Shown piece after piece: positions 33,643 through 45,287 of a stretch of DNA of 64,000 nt. How positions within the stretch are numbered: the stretch's first letter is position 1; the number at the start of each line of letters is the position of its first letter. The DNA comes from Sesamum alatum. Taxonomy: Eukaryota; Streptophyta; Magnoliopsida; Lamiales; Pedaliaceae. The position numbers and the translations under genes were made by a program. The notes under the pieces were generated by a model. The model saw nothing but the letters and a program-made list of their open reading frames with translations. It was not told where the DNA came from and did not search any database. The stretch spans positions 10,250,136 through 10,314,135 of the forward strand of contig JACGWO010000013.1 in NCBI GenBank assembly GCA_034509735.1, given 5' to 3'.

Positions 33643-34521
33643 TTACTTCAACCACAAACATACATGGATTGGAGAGGAGTTGTGGGCACTCCTGCTTCCA
33701 ATGCCCCTTTCCTTAACAATGCATGCAGACATCATTTGCCTTGTGCTGCTGAGAACCATGGGCTTTCCCTTTCCCGTTGCCCATTCCCGCTGGGGCAACA
33801 GGGGCGCCAGGAGTGCGAGCAGGGGCCGCAACCGTCTTCCCTTTTCCCTTTTCCTCTTCCAGCATTCGGCCTTGCCATTCGCCTTGGAGGTCGAAGCCTC
33901 TCCTATCAATACCACCGGCACAGGCTTGTGGGTCGTTGCCTCGTATTGTACCAGCATGTTGATCAACTCAAGAATAGACTTCTCAAGTCCTTTCATATTG
34001 TAGTTTACAACAAACGGGTCATAGGACGGAGGAAGCAATTGGAGGATCACGTCAATGTACGTGTCATTGTTAAGCCCAGCTTTAAAGTCCTCGAGCTTCT
34101 CCACTAGGGATAGCATCTTGACCCCATGACTTTGTACAGACGATCCTTCAGCTAGCTTGGTGCCGAAGAATGCTTTTGGGGCGGCATATCTAATATGCCT
34201 GTCCGGAACCGCATAAACCTCGTTCATGCGGAGCATTATGATGGAGACGTTGTCCAGCCTCTCATATTGCTTCTGGATGTCGTTAGACATTGAAGCCAAC
34301 ATAATACTGCGTAATATCTGGTGGTCCTCATGCCATTTCTCGAACGTCAAACGTTCGTCTGGCGTGGACTCCTCCGGCAAGTCGCTCGACGGCGGCTCGT
34401 CCAATACGTAGCCTTGATTCTCGAAACTGAGGACAATCCTCAGGTTTCTTAACCAGTCCGAGTAGTTTGTTCCGTTAAACTTATTAGTCTCAAGTACCAT
34501 GGTCAAAGGATTCTCAGACAT
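33643..34521 (-). pseudogene. Copia gag, longest surviving copy
   Basis: This is a 292-codon minus-strand frame from an ATG at 34521. The first ~225 residues look intact: MSENPLTMVLETNKFNGTNY, the undamaged DWLRNLRIVL, then EKWHEDHQILRSIMLASMSN, RHIRYAAPKAFFGTKLAEGS and PPSYDPFVVNYNMKGLE. After the basic stretch KRKREKG (near 33845) the frame shifts, so the zinc knuckle, present in the DNA near 33680-33730, is read in the wrong frame and the protein ends with unrelated residues. This Gag would lack its RNA-binding knuckle. The start is supported by the same MS(K/E)NPL opening in all copies. Confidence 0.85.
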
Positions 34522-35973
34522 ATCTACATTTATAAAATGTAAAGCAGAAATTAGCAGATGATGGTAATATTATTATTCAAGTTGAAGACATGGTCTTTTA
34601 GTCTTTAACCCTCCCACTATTTATACGAAAGTCCACCACTCCCAAGTGGAGTTTCAGAAAACCATTTCCTAGTGGGCTCGGGATCTATAAGCGTGATCTC
34701 TATGCCCCCCCTTTTACGATTCACATGAAGAAAACCTCATGGGAGATATCCAATATCATTCTCATCCAATGAGATTCTCAAGATATTTTTCCTCACCTAT
34801 TTGCATGGTTCCAAGGACTCCAAGAGAACCATGTTACTCAGTGTTAGGCCCGACCCATCAACCAAATCATGCCTTAAATGTCGCCCCCCACAACTCATGA
34901 GACAGGAAAACGAGTGCAATCTCTTTGTTCACAACAATGGTTCAGCTTTCCCTTAGTTCAAGTGTGCCACAACTCGTGAGACCACACTTGGGTAGTAGTA
35001 GCTTCCTCACCACATTGTTGTGGATGGAAGGCTTGGACAGATCAAAATACCATTTTGATCCAAGTCCATTCTGGGCGTAATATTTAATTTGGTCCAACCA
35101 AATGAGAGTTTGATAATGACCAAGACCTCATCACATTAAGTGTTTTAGCATGCATAAATATACAAGCGTTAAATAAATACGCCACATGCAGTAAAATATA
35201 GCATACCCCTATTAGGATGATCACAAGCCCAACCTATGCGACCAACTGAGCCCGCAGTGAGTTTATGGTCTGTCTAGGGTGGCCGTACACTATTACATTA
35301 GTGATAAACCCATTGTCATTCCAATGGGCCTTGTGGCTCTTCTTGTTTTACGCCTTGGTGTTACACCTTGGACGTCCGACTCCATGGGCTTGTCATTATT
35401 ACAAAATTCAAAACTACTTATTAAAGTAATACGTGGAAAGGCAATAAACAAGCCTTAACATCATGAGGCTAGAAAAACGGGAGATGATAGTCCCAAAACA
35501 AGAGGCACGCAAGCCCACCCGACAGAAATATAAATAAATACCAGTCATTCATACATTAAGATCTAGGGCTCTTGTGATCATCCCATGTTGATCCTATCAA
35601 CAAACATAATACAATTATACCAAATAATCATGCTCAATCATGGATATTCAAAATATCTAAGTGATTTCCAAAATCACAAGTATAAATATATAAATAATGT
35701 GCAAGATTTAAATTTCAAGTTTAATAGACATCATATACAATGCATCCAATGCATGTACTAAACCCAAACTAATTAAGCAAATTTGATCTAAGGAAAAATC
35801 CAATAATTCCAAAATCAAATACGCAAACTTAATTCATTTTAAGAAAAAGTGCAAAAATTACCAAAAAAATTCAATTTTCAGAAAAACGTCGAAAATCGGC
35901 ACAAAACGGTCCAGCCGTTGTGCCTGCTGGCCGGTCGCCTGCACAAGCCTGTGCAGCACTAGCCCGGCCAGCC
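34522..35973 (-). mobile_element. Copia 5' leader, truncated
   Basis: The leader lies upstream of the gag ATG, with the paired ACTCGTGAG motifs (about 34892 and 34971, each with a base change), the block near 35215, and the first ~80 bp of a GC-rich island (35890-35973). It is cut at 35973 by repeats of a CACTA element, so PBS and 5' LTR are lost. Confidence 0.8.
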
Positions 35974-36310
35974 AACTTAAGGTAATGTAATTTTGTTAAC
36001 TTTCAACTTAAAATCTTCAACTAAATTAATGTAACTTAGTTAACTCACAACTTAAAAACTCAAGTAAACTAATGTAATTTTGTTAACTTTCAACTTAAAA
36101 TCTTTAACTAAACTAATTTAACATAGTTAACTCACAAGTTTAAAACTCAACTAAACTAATGTAACTTAGTGAACTTTCAACTTAAAATCTTCAACTAAAC
36201 TAATTTAACTTAGTTATATCACAAGTTAAAATTCAACTAAACTAATGTAACTTAGTTAACTTTCAAGTTAAAATCTTCAATTAAACTCACAAGTTAAAAC
36301 CTCAACTATA
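35974..36310. repeat. Tandem repeats, ~43/87-bp period
   Basis: Alternating units built on TAATGTAACTTAGTTAACT and CACAACTTAAAAACTCAA recur about four times as an ~87-bp pair. They lie immediately upstream of the CACTA open frames, which is where CACTA elements often keep repeats. Confidence 0.8.
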
Positions 36311-36324
36311 TTGTTCATGTAGAT

Positions 36325-37020
36325 ATGGTACGAGGAGGACTTAGAGGAGGTAGGGCTCATAGGGCTACACCATCATCTACCCCACTGCTTGTTCCAACTC
36401 AACATGTAGCTCGAGAGACACCTTTCTGATCTCCCACTTTACCTCATTTTAATGTTGAGATGGGAAATACATGTGTAGCTCCATCACTATCACCTGCAGT
36501 TTCCTCATCAGCAGCACCACCACCACCATCTGCATCAGTGCCGGAAGTTGCCTCTAATAATGTCCCTTCCGATGCAACTCCATTGAATGTCATTACTCCG
36601 ATGGATATCACGTAAGAAAAATATTGTGTTTAAAATATTTTAAAATATTATATTGTATTTGTTTTTATAATAATTTATTTGATAATTTGTAGGAATTTGG
36701 AAGTTCAAAATGTCATTAAGGATATTATTACAAGCTATCATTTAGGACCATGGCCTTCTTTGAAAAAGGTTCCCAAGAGAGTAAAGAGTTTTGGTTTCAA
36801 AAATTTAGTGTAAGATTTAAATGTGTAACTCTTAGTTTATGTGAATATTAATTAATTTTGTGTTGTTATCATATTGTTGTATTACATTTTGCAGAAATGT
36901 TACACATGAATCCAATGCTTAAAACTCAAATCCACAAGAGTTATAATTATAGGGTCGGAAAATGGATCAGGGAGGCGATGCCGCGATGCAGGAAGATTGT
37001 GAAAATGAATATGATCCCCC
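36325..37020 (+). pseudogene. CACTA plant-transposase gene fragment, spliced
   Basis: Three exon-like pieces have good splice borders. Exon 1 (36325-36611) reads MVRGGLRGGRAHRATPSS, then a Ser/Pro/Ala-rich stretch; it has an in-frame TGA near 36427. It ends at GTAAG. Exon 2 (36693-36809) reads VIKDIITSYHLGPWPSLKKV and ends at GTAAG. Exon 3 (from 36895 after TTTTGCAG) carries IHKSYNYRVGKWIREAM. The glycine-rich start and the WPSLKKVP...YNYRVGKW pattern fit the N-terminal half of Ptta/En/Spm plant-transposase proteins. The main TNP2-type transposase is absent. Defective because of the stop and missing C-terminus. Confidence 0.5.
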
Positions 37021-37780
37021 TTTTTAAATATGTATGCTTTCAAATTAAATACTTTTATTTGGTGGATTGGAATGTTAAATTGTCTTTATTATAAGTATTT
37101 TTTCTTAAATATATTTTCATATTTGAATTCATAAATTATTAGAGTTAAATTAAATATATTTTTATTATTGAATACAATTGTGAAATTGTCGTTGCAATTG
37201 CCGTTGTAAACGAAAATAATTTTGCTATAGATTGTTGTTGCAATTGTCGTGGTAAAATTTGCATTGGATTGTCATTGTAAACGAAAATTATTTTGCAAAA
37301 AATTGTAATAAAATTATGTCGTTGCAAATTTTACAACGGAATGTCGTTGCAAAAAAAATATTGCAATATTGCAACGACTTCCGTTGCAAATGTTGTTGCA
37401 AAATAATTTTACAACGGACTGTGGTTAAATATTTCATTGCAATATTGCAACGATTTTTTGTTTGCAAATGTAGTTGCAAACAAAAAATAATTTTGCAACG
37501 AATTACCATCAACTTTGCCACGAATATACCATCGCAAAATCATTGCAAAATATGAAAAGTCAACTTTTTAAATAACGAATTTCGCAATGAAATTTTGCAA
37601 CTGATAAAAAACTATGGCAATATTTACAATGAACAAAAAAATCGTCGCTATATACCAGTGGTACCTATAGCAACAGGAAAATATTCCTTTACAAAATGCC
37701 GTGACAAATCTGTTTTATAATGAATTTTCTATGAAATCCATTGCAAAAATCCGTTGCTATAGTTAAGATTTCTTGTAGTG

Positions 37781-38599
37781 ATAGTTTTTTTGAAAAGAAA
37801 AAGTAGAAGATTAATTAAATCAATTTTTGGATAGATGCTATAAAGAATCCCTTAAATTTGTATGTAAAATTTTAGTTTATTATCTTCATTTTTTTAACAT
37901 TATTACCCCTAAAGTTTATATATTATTTTATTCCAATCCCTCTGTTGGTGAATTTTTTAGCGAAAAAGTAATCAAAATTTCACTTTTTTTAGGGTAAAGT
38001 AGTTGTTTTAAGTTTGAATTTTTGTCTTCGATCCCTTAAAACACTAGTACTTAACAGACCCGAGGTTAGAATAGTTAATTTTAATTTTAATTTTAATTGA
38101 TCATTTACCTTAATTTTTTTTACTCTTGTGACTTTTGCTCGAAAAGTTGACCAAGTGATTGAAATGAAACAAAGAGAAACCTTAGGATAATAAGATCAAG
38201 AAATAAAGATGAGGAAACTACAGTCATTTTAAATATAAATTTAAGGAACCATTATATTAAATCCAAATTAATGAGTAAGAAAGAATTTTTGCTATGATAA
38301 TAAACTTTCAACTTTGCGAAAAATTTTCATATTGTGAAATTTTCAACTGAACATTACCTGAACATTACCCAAAATGACTTAAAAAAGAATATTCTAGCGC
38401 AGAATTATTAACTTTAATTTATAATATTATGAATATTTTTTTAACAACCAAAGGATTTAGTTTCGATTACGAAGATTGCTTTTTGGAGGAAACAAAGCAT
38501 TCTATTTCTACTGACAAATTTGTGGAGGAAATTGAAAATATATCTTTGTTAATTACTACAAAATGAACTTTTAGTTAAAGTATATATGTAGATACTTAA
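37781..38599. mobile_element. AT-rich spacer with a MITE-like inverted repeat
   Basis: Within it, about 37850-38265 starts CCCTTAAATTTGTATGTAAAATTTTAG and ends with an imperfect reverse complement (ATTTTAAATATAAATTTAAGGAACC). This suggests a small palindromic element of about 0.4 kb. No target duplication was recognised. No genes. Confidence 0.35.
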
Positions 38600-39096
38600 G
38601 GGTTAATTACACTTTAAACTCCTTTTGAAAATATAAAATTACACTTTCCTTCAAAAAAGTTTTAAAATTATACTTACACTCCCTCCGAAAATTAAGTGTT
38701 TACACCTGACCCCATTTTGTTAGGATTTGGACGAAAAATATTGATGTTAGCAAAAAAAATTACATAAATTTTTAATTTTACCCCCATTTAACATTCTCAT
38801 GTAATAACTTTGTACTTACAAGGGAAAAATATTATAATGTCAACCTAATTCCATATATAAACATTACATTATTCCTTTATAAGTACAAAAACATATATGA
38901 GAATGTTAAATGACGGACAAAATTGAATATTTATGGATTCTTTTTGGTGAAGTAAATAATTTCTGTCCAAATTCTAACAGAAATGGATCAGATGTAATCG
39001 AAAATTTTTTGGAGGGGGTGTAAGAGTAATTTCAAAAATTTTTTGGAGGAAAATATAATTTCATATTTTTAGAAAGGGTCTAAGTGTAATTAACCC
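38600..39096. mobile_element. Small terminal-inverted-repeat element (497 bp)
   Basis: The ends are inverted repeats: GGGTTAATTACACTTTAAACTCC on the left and, reversed, GGGTTAATTACACTTAGACCC on the right. Flanking direct repeat TACTTAA lies at 38593-38599 and 39097-39103 (7 bp). No coding capacity. The ends resemble those of the 40790-41599 element. Confidence 0.7.
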
Positions 39097-39337
39097 TACT
39101 TAAAAATATATTAAATATTTCTAGGAACATATTATTTATGTAGCTTAAATTATTTAGCACACATAATCGACCAAAAAAATATGGCTATCTGTGAAGGCTA
39201 ATTATCATGATGAAAAGTAAGAAATCATCAATCATGATAAATACTAATTAACTAGAGTTGCGTCACGACTATTAGGGATTGGATCTGCAATCGAGGTTAA
39301 ACATTTGACATGGGTTTTGCATTAGTCATACTTAAAA

Positions 39338-40777
39338 GGCAAAATCTCACTTTTTGTCCCACTAGATAGGGCCGTTATCACTTTTGGTCCCTCGCTTTAC
39401 GGGGTTAATACTTTTGGTCCCAAAACCCTAAAATTCTAACATTAATGGTCCCAAACTTTTAAATTTAACAGAAATGGCACATGTTGGAGCACATACCGTC
39501 AGTCAATGGCCGTTGACCTGACCCAAAAATGCCCAAATTCTATTTTACCCCCTCTATTTTCTAAAAAATGCTAAAACACCCATGTATTTTAAAAATAAGC
39601 TAAAAACCCCATTTTTTTTTTAAAAAAAAAAAAAGCTCCTTTGTGAACTCATTTGACTAACGTAGCTCTCTTGATATTATAAATCACCATCCTTTATTTA
39701 TTTTATTTTTAGATTTTTTTTTGTGAGATCATTTGTATTTTTCTTCCTTCTAAAAATATAAATAGTTTTTTCAAAAATATATTTATTTAAATATCAAAAT
39801 GTCATAAAAGTATATCAAATTTTTTATTTCTTATAATTTAAATTGAAAATTAAATTAGAATCACATAAAAAATTAATGTACTAAAGTATATTTTTAAAAT
39901 TTAAAGATCTATATAAATGTAAATATTAATAAATTATAACAATTATATATTATTAACTAATTTGAATTAAAATTTTAATTTAGAATATTTGAATAATTAT
40001 ACATATAAGAAGTCATATATATTAATCACTGTAATTTAATTTAAATGGTTATTTATTTTTTAATAACCATTAGACTTTATAATGGTAAGTTAATTTTAAA
40101 TATTATTTATAATAAAATAATTTAATTTGTTTAAATATATGTAAATTACAAGAATAATTTAAATTAGTTAAAAATATATAATTGTTATAATTGATTAATA
40201 TTTTACATTCATATAGATATTTAAATTTGAAAATCACTATATTAATTTTTATGTGATGCTAATTTAATTTTTCAATATAATTATAAGAAATAAAAAATTT
40301 GATATACATTTGTGGTATTTTGGTATTTAAATAAATATATTTTGAAAAAAATATTTATGTTTTTAGAAGGAAGAAAAATACAAATGATCTCACAAAAAAA
40401 TCTAAAAATAAAATAAACAAAGGATGATGATTTATATATCAAGAGATGTACTTTAGTCAAATGAGTTCAGAAAGGAGCTTTTTTAAAATAAAAAAAAAAT
40501 AGGGTTTTTTTTACTTTATTTTTAAAATACAGGGGTATTTTAGCATGTTTCAAAAAATTTAGGGGGTTAAAATAGAATTTGATCATTTTTGGGTCTAGTC
40601 AACAGCCATTGACTGACGGCACGTGCTCCAACATGTGCCATTTTCATTGAATTTAACGGTTTGGGACCATTAATATAAGAATTTTAGGATTTTGAGACCA
40701 AAAGTGTTGAGCCTATAAATCGAGGGACCAAAAGTGATAGCGGCCCTATCTAATGGGACCAAAAGTGAGATTTTGCC
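39338..40777. mobile_element. Mutator-like non-autonomous element with long inverted repeats (1440 bp)
   Basis: The termini are GGCAAAATCTCACTTTTTGTCCC and, reversed, GGCAAAATCTCACTTTTGGTCCC. The inverted arms run for several hundred bases, including the GTCAATGGCCGTTGAC / CAACAGCCATTGACTGAC region and an AT-rich core. A perfect 9-bp target duplication, TACTTAAAA, is at 39329-39337 and 40778-40786. The 9-bp duplication with long TIRs indicates a Mutator-type element. No transposase. Confidence 0.82.
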
Positions 40778-40789
40778 TACTTAAAAATA

Positions 40790-41599
40790 GGGTTAAATAC
40801 ACTTTGCACCCCTGAACTATGCATAAAGTGCATTTATCCCCCTAAACTATAAAATGTAACAAAATGACCCCTCATTACATGGATTATTGTTTTTATGACG
40901 AAAATGTCCTTATTGTTTACACCCCTAAAATATGTTTATTTCAATCATTCCCCTAAGACATAATTTTTTACATAATGTTTAAAACTTTACATAATTTTTC
41001 CTTGTGTTGTTATATATATGTTGAATTTTTTTAAAAAAATAATATTTTTGATACAATTTAAAAATATTACATTGAACATAATACACTAAAAATATGCAAA
41101 TCTATAATATAATTAATCTATAATATTCTATAATCTTTTGAGTAATGATATGATATCATTTAATTATGCGTATATATACCTAAATAAAAAACTATAGGTT
41201 ATATAACATACTTTTTTAATTAAATTGTATGCATCATTTATTTACACATATTTACATGTATTTTTTAACATAAATAATTTACTTTGTAAAATATGTATGC
41301 ATATAGTGCGATTGTAAATGTTTTTTGTATTACATAATTAATAAAAAAATTATAAATTTTAAATACTATTTTTTAAATAAAATTTGAGTAAAATTTTAAA
41401 TCTCTAAAAGTAATTTTGGCAAAGTAATAAAACATATTTTTAGGGAATAAAATAAAATGTATAGGAGATACGTGAGAAGGACATTTTTGTTCTTTTAATA
41501 TCAAATTATTTTGTCAGGAGCCTTTTTGTTATATTTCATACTTTAGGGGCCTAAATGAGACTATATGAATAGTTCAGGGGTGCAAAATTTATTTAACCC
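40790..41599. mobile_element. Second Mutator-like MITE (810 bp)
   Basis: The ends are GGGTTAAATACACTTTGCACCCCTGAACTA and, reversed, GGGTTAAATAAATTTTGCACCCCTGAACTA, extending about 100 bp inward. The 9-bp target duplication TTAAAAATA is at 40781-40789 and 41600-41608. The left copy overlaps the target duplication of the preceding element, so the two are directly abutted. No coding capacity. Confidence 0.82.
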
Positions 41600-41608
41600 T
41601 TAAAAATA

Positions 41609-42718
41609 TGGCAAAAGTTTAGTTTGACCATATATAGTAAATGTACTTGGTTAACAATAGTTAAACAAGTTTTCGCATTGATTTCGTTTGAATGTTGTAG
41701 ATATATAGTATTTATTTACCAAAAATTTTGTGATTATTAATTATAGTGTAGGGAATAATTCCTTTTTTTATTATAGTGACTCTATAATACTCTAAAAAAG
41801 TAAATTACATTATTATCCTTTAAGACTATGTCTAATTATACAAATATTCTCTATATTTTATAAAATTATAAATACACTTTCTGAAATTATAGTTGAACTA
41901 CTATTCAGTGATAAAACTTCTCAAAACCATCCAATCAAGTACATTATACTAAGTTACTAACATACCTTTTGCGGATTGTACACGTAATTTTACAAAAGGA
42001 AAAAGGTGTTTGTGTAGCTAATTAGGCCTAATCTTAAAGATTGTCGACCTAATTTTCCCTAATAAATATTGTTGACCATGAATTTAAAAGATATGAAAGT
42101 CAGTTTGTCTACTTGATATGAGTTTTAATGAAGATGATACGTATACGGAAATAGCTTATAACCATTTGCTTTTGTACTATTGGAAGAAAGTCTTTAAAAA
42201 AAAAAAAAAGAAAAAGAAAGTACGCTACACCAAAGGTCATTAATTTCGCCGTAAGAGAAGCATATAAGAGGTCTTTTGATATCAATGATGTCTTAGCATG
42301 GTAATTAATTGACGCTCATGAATAAATTTAAAATCGTATGTTTGAGTTCCATTAAATATGGTGGATTTTTGTCTCATTTTATGGAATTTATTGTGATTTA
42401 TTTTATGGTTTTTTTGCTATAATTATATACTGATGAACCTAATGCATTACCCAATTTATTAATATATTGATATAATAATGTAATTTTTGGTTTTATAAAA
42501 AATAAAAAAAGGTGTCTTCTTTTTTTAACCAAAAAATTTGAAGCATATTATCAGCTACGAGGATCTTTTAGTCATATTTTGGCAAGTCTAGTGGTATCAA
42601 TGTGTGCTTGACATGTATCTTTACACTATACAAAAAAGAAAAAGAAAAAAAAAAAAGAAGATTCATGACAATAAAATCAAGTTATACTTTTAATATTGTT
42701 ACTAATTACATATATTTA
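41609..42718. other. AT-rich stretch, no gene seen
   Basis: It contains long A and T runs (for example 42196-42210 and 42640-42658). No frame, terminal repeat or recognisable element was found. Confidence 0.6.
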
Positions 42719-43860
42719 TGGCCTGTTTACTACGTGTGATAAGATTAGAGGTCAAAATATTAATTTGGGACTATTTTGCAGATTATAACTTCCTTGATTA
42801 TTACAACGTTTACTATATTGGTTTGTTAGCGTGATAGTTTCATAGTTAGTTTTATGTTATGTTTACTTCTATTGACTGTTGTTGGTATTATTGCCCTCAA
42901 TTACCATTTTGGGCATGAATAAGACAAAATGTAACATCTTGCTTATTTTACCCCCCCCCCCTCCCCCCCAAACGCATTCTGAGATCGCAAAGACGGTGGG
43001 GCCACTCATGGAGGAGCACCACCTCCGGAGTCCACAAACCCCCCAGCAGAGACGACACCGCCTGAAGGTGGGGCCATTGATGGAGGAGCACCACCTTCGG
43101 AAGCAGAGACGACACCACCAGAAGAGCTATCAAAAGAACAAAAGACCAGGAAAATCCATCAAGTGAATCTGCTATTGCCACAAGCAGCGAATTGACTGAA
43201 TGTTCTGAACCAAAACATCATGAAGCAATTCATGTCATACACCATCACCCGCCTAACTACGACTATCGATCTGCCTACTGTTATAATTATCAACATGGCT
43301 ATGGTGGACAATGGCATGACTCCCATGGTGGTCTAGGATTCAGACGGGAGCATTCTCAGCCACTGCAACCTATTTGCGTGACTCATGGCTACAACGCATA
43401 CAAGCCAACAGTTGGTTTCGCCGAAAAATGCTTGAAGAATACAAATACGGCTATGGACGTTGGCTGGCTTAATTGATCCATGGGAAGATGAATAATGTAA
43501 TGAAGCAACAATGAAGCAACAACAGAAGAAGAAAATGGGAAAGTGAAGTTGCTGAAAATGTGCCAGGTGCAATTAATATACCTGACACGGATGTTTGTAA
43601 TATTGGCCAAGTTCAAGGTTAAGTTGGACAATACAATTGCAAAAGTAAGGATACGAATGAAAATGAACAAATTTGGTAATCTGGGTGGGCTGTCGGACAA
43701 GCTAGTCATGGCCTCTTGGGCCATGATTAGTTTGTTCAGAATTGGGGCCTTAATCAAGGGCTGGCAAATAAACATACGGGCCTGCACTTTTTCTAGTAAA
43801 CAACTTACTAGACTTGATTAACCAGGATATCCAGGCTAATCAAGGCTAGTAAACAAGCCC
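42719..43860. mobile_element. Tourist-like (PIF/Harbinger) element carrying a gene fragment
   Basis: The left end is TGGCCTGTTTACTA and the right end, reversed, is GGGCTTGTTTACTA; 12 of 14 positions match. The 3-bp target duplication TTA is at 42716-42718 and 43861-43863. GGGCCTGTTT-type ends and a TTA duplication are the hallmarks of Tourist/PIF-Harbinger elements. The interior has no transposase but a gene-like, GC-richer stretch (42990-43480). Confidence 0.6.
42990..43480 (+). pseudogene. Decayed gene fragment, Pro/His/Tyr-rich (possibly HIPP-like)
   Basis: Two plus-strand frames, separated by a frameshift near 43130, read as low-complexity coding sequence. The first is a Gly/Ala/Pro/Glu-rich linker (GGAPPPE...PPAETTPPE) containing a 72-bp tandem duplication (42995 and 43067). 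The second (about 43141-43476) reads ENPSSESAIATSSELTEC, then HHEAIHVIHHHPPNYDYR and PICVTHGYNAYKPT. The last phrase resembles the VTHSYNTYKP segment near the C-terminus of heavy-metal-associated isoprenylated plant proteins (HIPPs). No metal-binding HMA domain (CxxC) or CaaX end is present. Probably the 3' part of a host gene captured by the surrounding element; identity uncertain. Confidence 0.35.
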
Positions 43861-44264
43861 TTAGTGATAAGAATGTTTATTGTCTCACAATAATGACTTT
43901 CATGTTTTCAATAGTAATTATTATTTTGTAAATTTTTTATTAATAAGAATTAGTGATAAAAAGTTGTGCATAATATTGTTATTAAATAAAATTAATGCCA
44001 CATATGCAGTGACAACCTAGTGATAATAACTAATTATTGTTACTATTTATCTATAGTGACAACTCTATGCATGATTACTAATTTCCAAAAATTAAATTGC
44101 CTAAGAATATTTTGGAAATGGTTTCCAAACAAAAACAAAATGAAAATGTACATGGGTTGTACGAGGTTTCTAATATCCATTTTTAATTACATTTTTTACA
44201 TGTACTTTTCTGCATTTAATTATGTTATGGAATGATATTGGATATCATTATATAATACATGGTT
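43861..44264. other. AT-rich stretch, no gene seen
   Basis: It contains repeated GTGATAA words near 43865, 43950 and 44022 and a short Phe/Tyr-rich frame that I do not consider coding. No element ends were identified. Confidence 0.5.
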
Positions 44265-45287
44265 TGTATTACTTGAAGCATGATTATATGAATATGTAAT
44301 TATGTTGTGTTTTGTTAATTGGATTAACAATGGATGATCACAAAACCCATTGGCCTGTGTAAGGTTTTAAATTTCTATTGGGTGGGGCCTGCGTGCCTCT
44401 TAATTTCTTATCTCTCTCGTTTTATGCCTTGTTAATTAAAAGGCTTGCGCTCTCCCTATCTTTGTACTCCCCCCAACTTCTATTTGGGGTTTCTTAATTT
44501 TTTATGTAATGAGAGTAGATAGGTGGAGAGGATTCATTTTTGTAATAAAATGTAAGGAGGCAAGCCCAAGACATTGGATGCCCATGGAGGAGGCCATAGG
44601 TTGGCCCGCGGAGGATCCATGGAGAAGAGGCCCGATGGTCGGAGTCCACGATGGAGAGGCCAAGAAGATGAAGAGGTAGTACAAGGCCCCCATTAGCTTG
44701 ATAATGGGTTAAAAGTCTTGTAATAGTGTAGGCTTACCTTAGATTGACCATAGATCCACTGTGGGCTTAGTGGATCGCATAGGATTAGGCTTGTGATCAT
44801 CCAACATGGGCATTCTAGGTTTATTATTTTGCATGTGATGCATTTGTCTTTATTATAAATGCTTTATTAAATTCTTTGAGTATTTAATCACATGCGAATA
44901 TACCTAATATGATGAGGTCTTGGTCAATTCTCAATCAAACTCTCACTTGATTGGACCAAGTTGAAATATTAGGCGTATGATGGACTTGGATCAAAATGGT
45001 TTTGATCCGTCCAAGCCTTCCATCCATAGCAATGTTGTGAGGAAGCTACCGCTACCCCATGAGTCGTGGCACACTTAGAATAGAGGAAAGCTGCACCATT
45101 GCTGTGAACAAAGAATACGCTCACTATTTCCCTATCTCACGAGTCGTGGGGGACGACAGTTGAGGTATGATTTAGTTGATGGGTCGGGTCTAACATCGAG
45201 TAGCATGATTGGCTTGGAGTCCTCGTGATCATGTGAAGAGGTGAGGCAGAATATCTTAGGAATCTCATCGGATGAGAATGATATAAG
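44265..45287 (+). mobile_element. Copia 5' leader, plus strand, left-truncated
   Basis: It matches, in reverse complement, the leaders at 742-1805 and 21394-23353: the GTGGGGCCTGCGTGCCTC block near 44380, TGGATCGCATAGGATTAGGC near 44770, and paired motifs ATGAGTCGTGG (about 45060) and CACGAGTCGTGG (about 45139). No PBS or 5' LTR is present on the left. It is interrupted at 45287 by a solo LTR and continues at 47475. Confidence 0.75.

Larger units (their letters stand above)
35974..37780 (+). mobile_element. CACTA (En/Spm) element, left-truncated
   Basis: The right terminus at 37771-37780 reads TCTTGTAGTG, the reverse complement of the canonical CACTACAAGA end, followed by ATA as a possible 3-bp target site. 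Subterminal repeats of TTGCAACG/CGTTGCAA fill 37150-37760. A spliced-looking transposase-type gene fragment lies at 36325-37020. No CACTACAAG is seen at the left, where the element joins a copia leader, so it is truncated and defective. Confidence 0.75.

Noticed and set aside
33664..34107. 147-codon plus-strand frame
   Set aside because: Antisense shadow of the copia gag.
35974..36310. Possible CRISPR-like array
   Set aside because: The units are contiguous tandem repeats with no unique spacers, and the setting is plant nuclear DNA.
37145..37555. Frames rich in Cys, Gln and Asn on both strands
   Set aside because: They are translations of the TTGCAACG subterminal repeats of the CACTA element.
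42879..43166. Frame with a run of prolines after an ILG...NKTKCN start
   Set aside because: It is driven by a poly-C tract; the neighbouring frame (Gly/Ala/Pro/Glu-rich) fits coding better.
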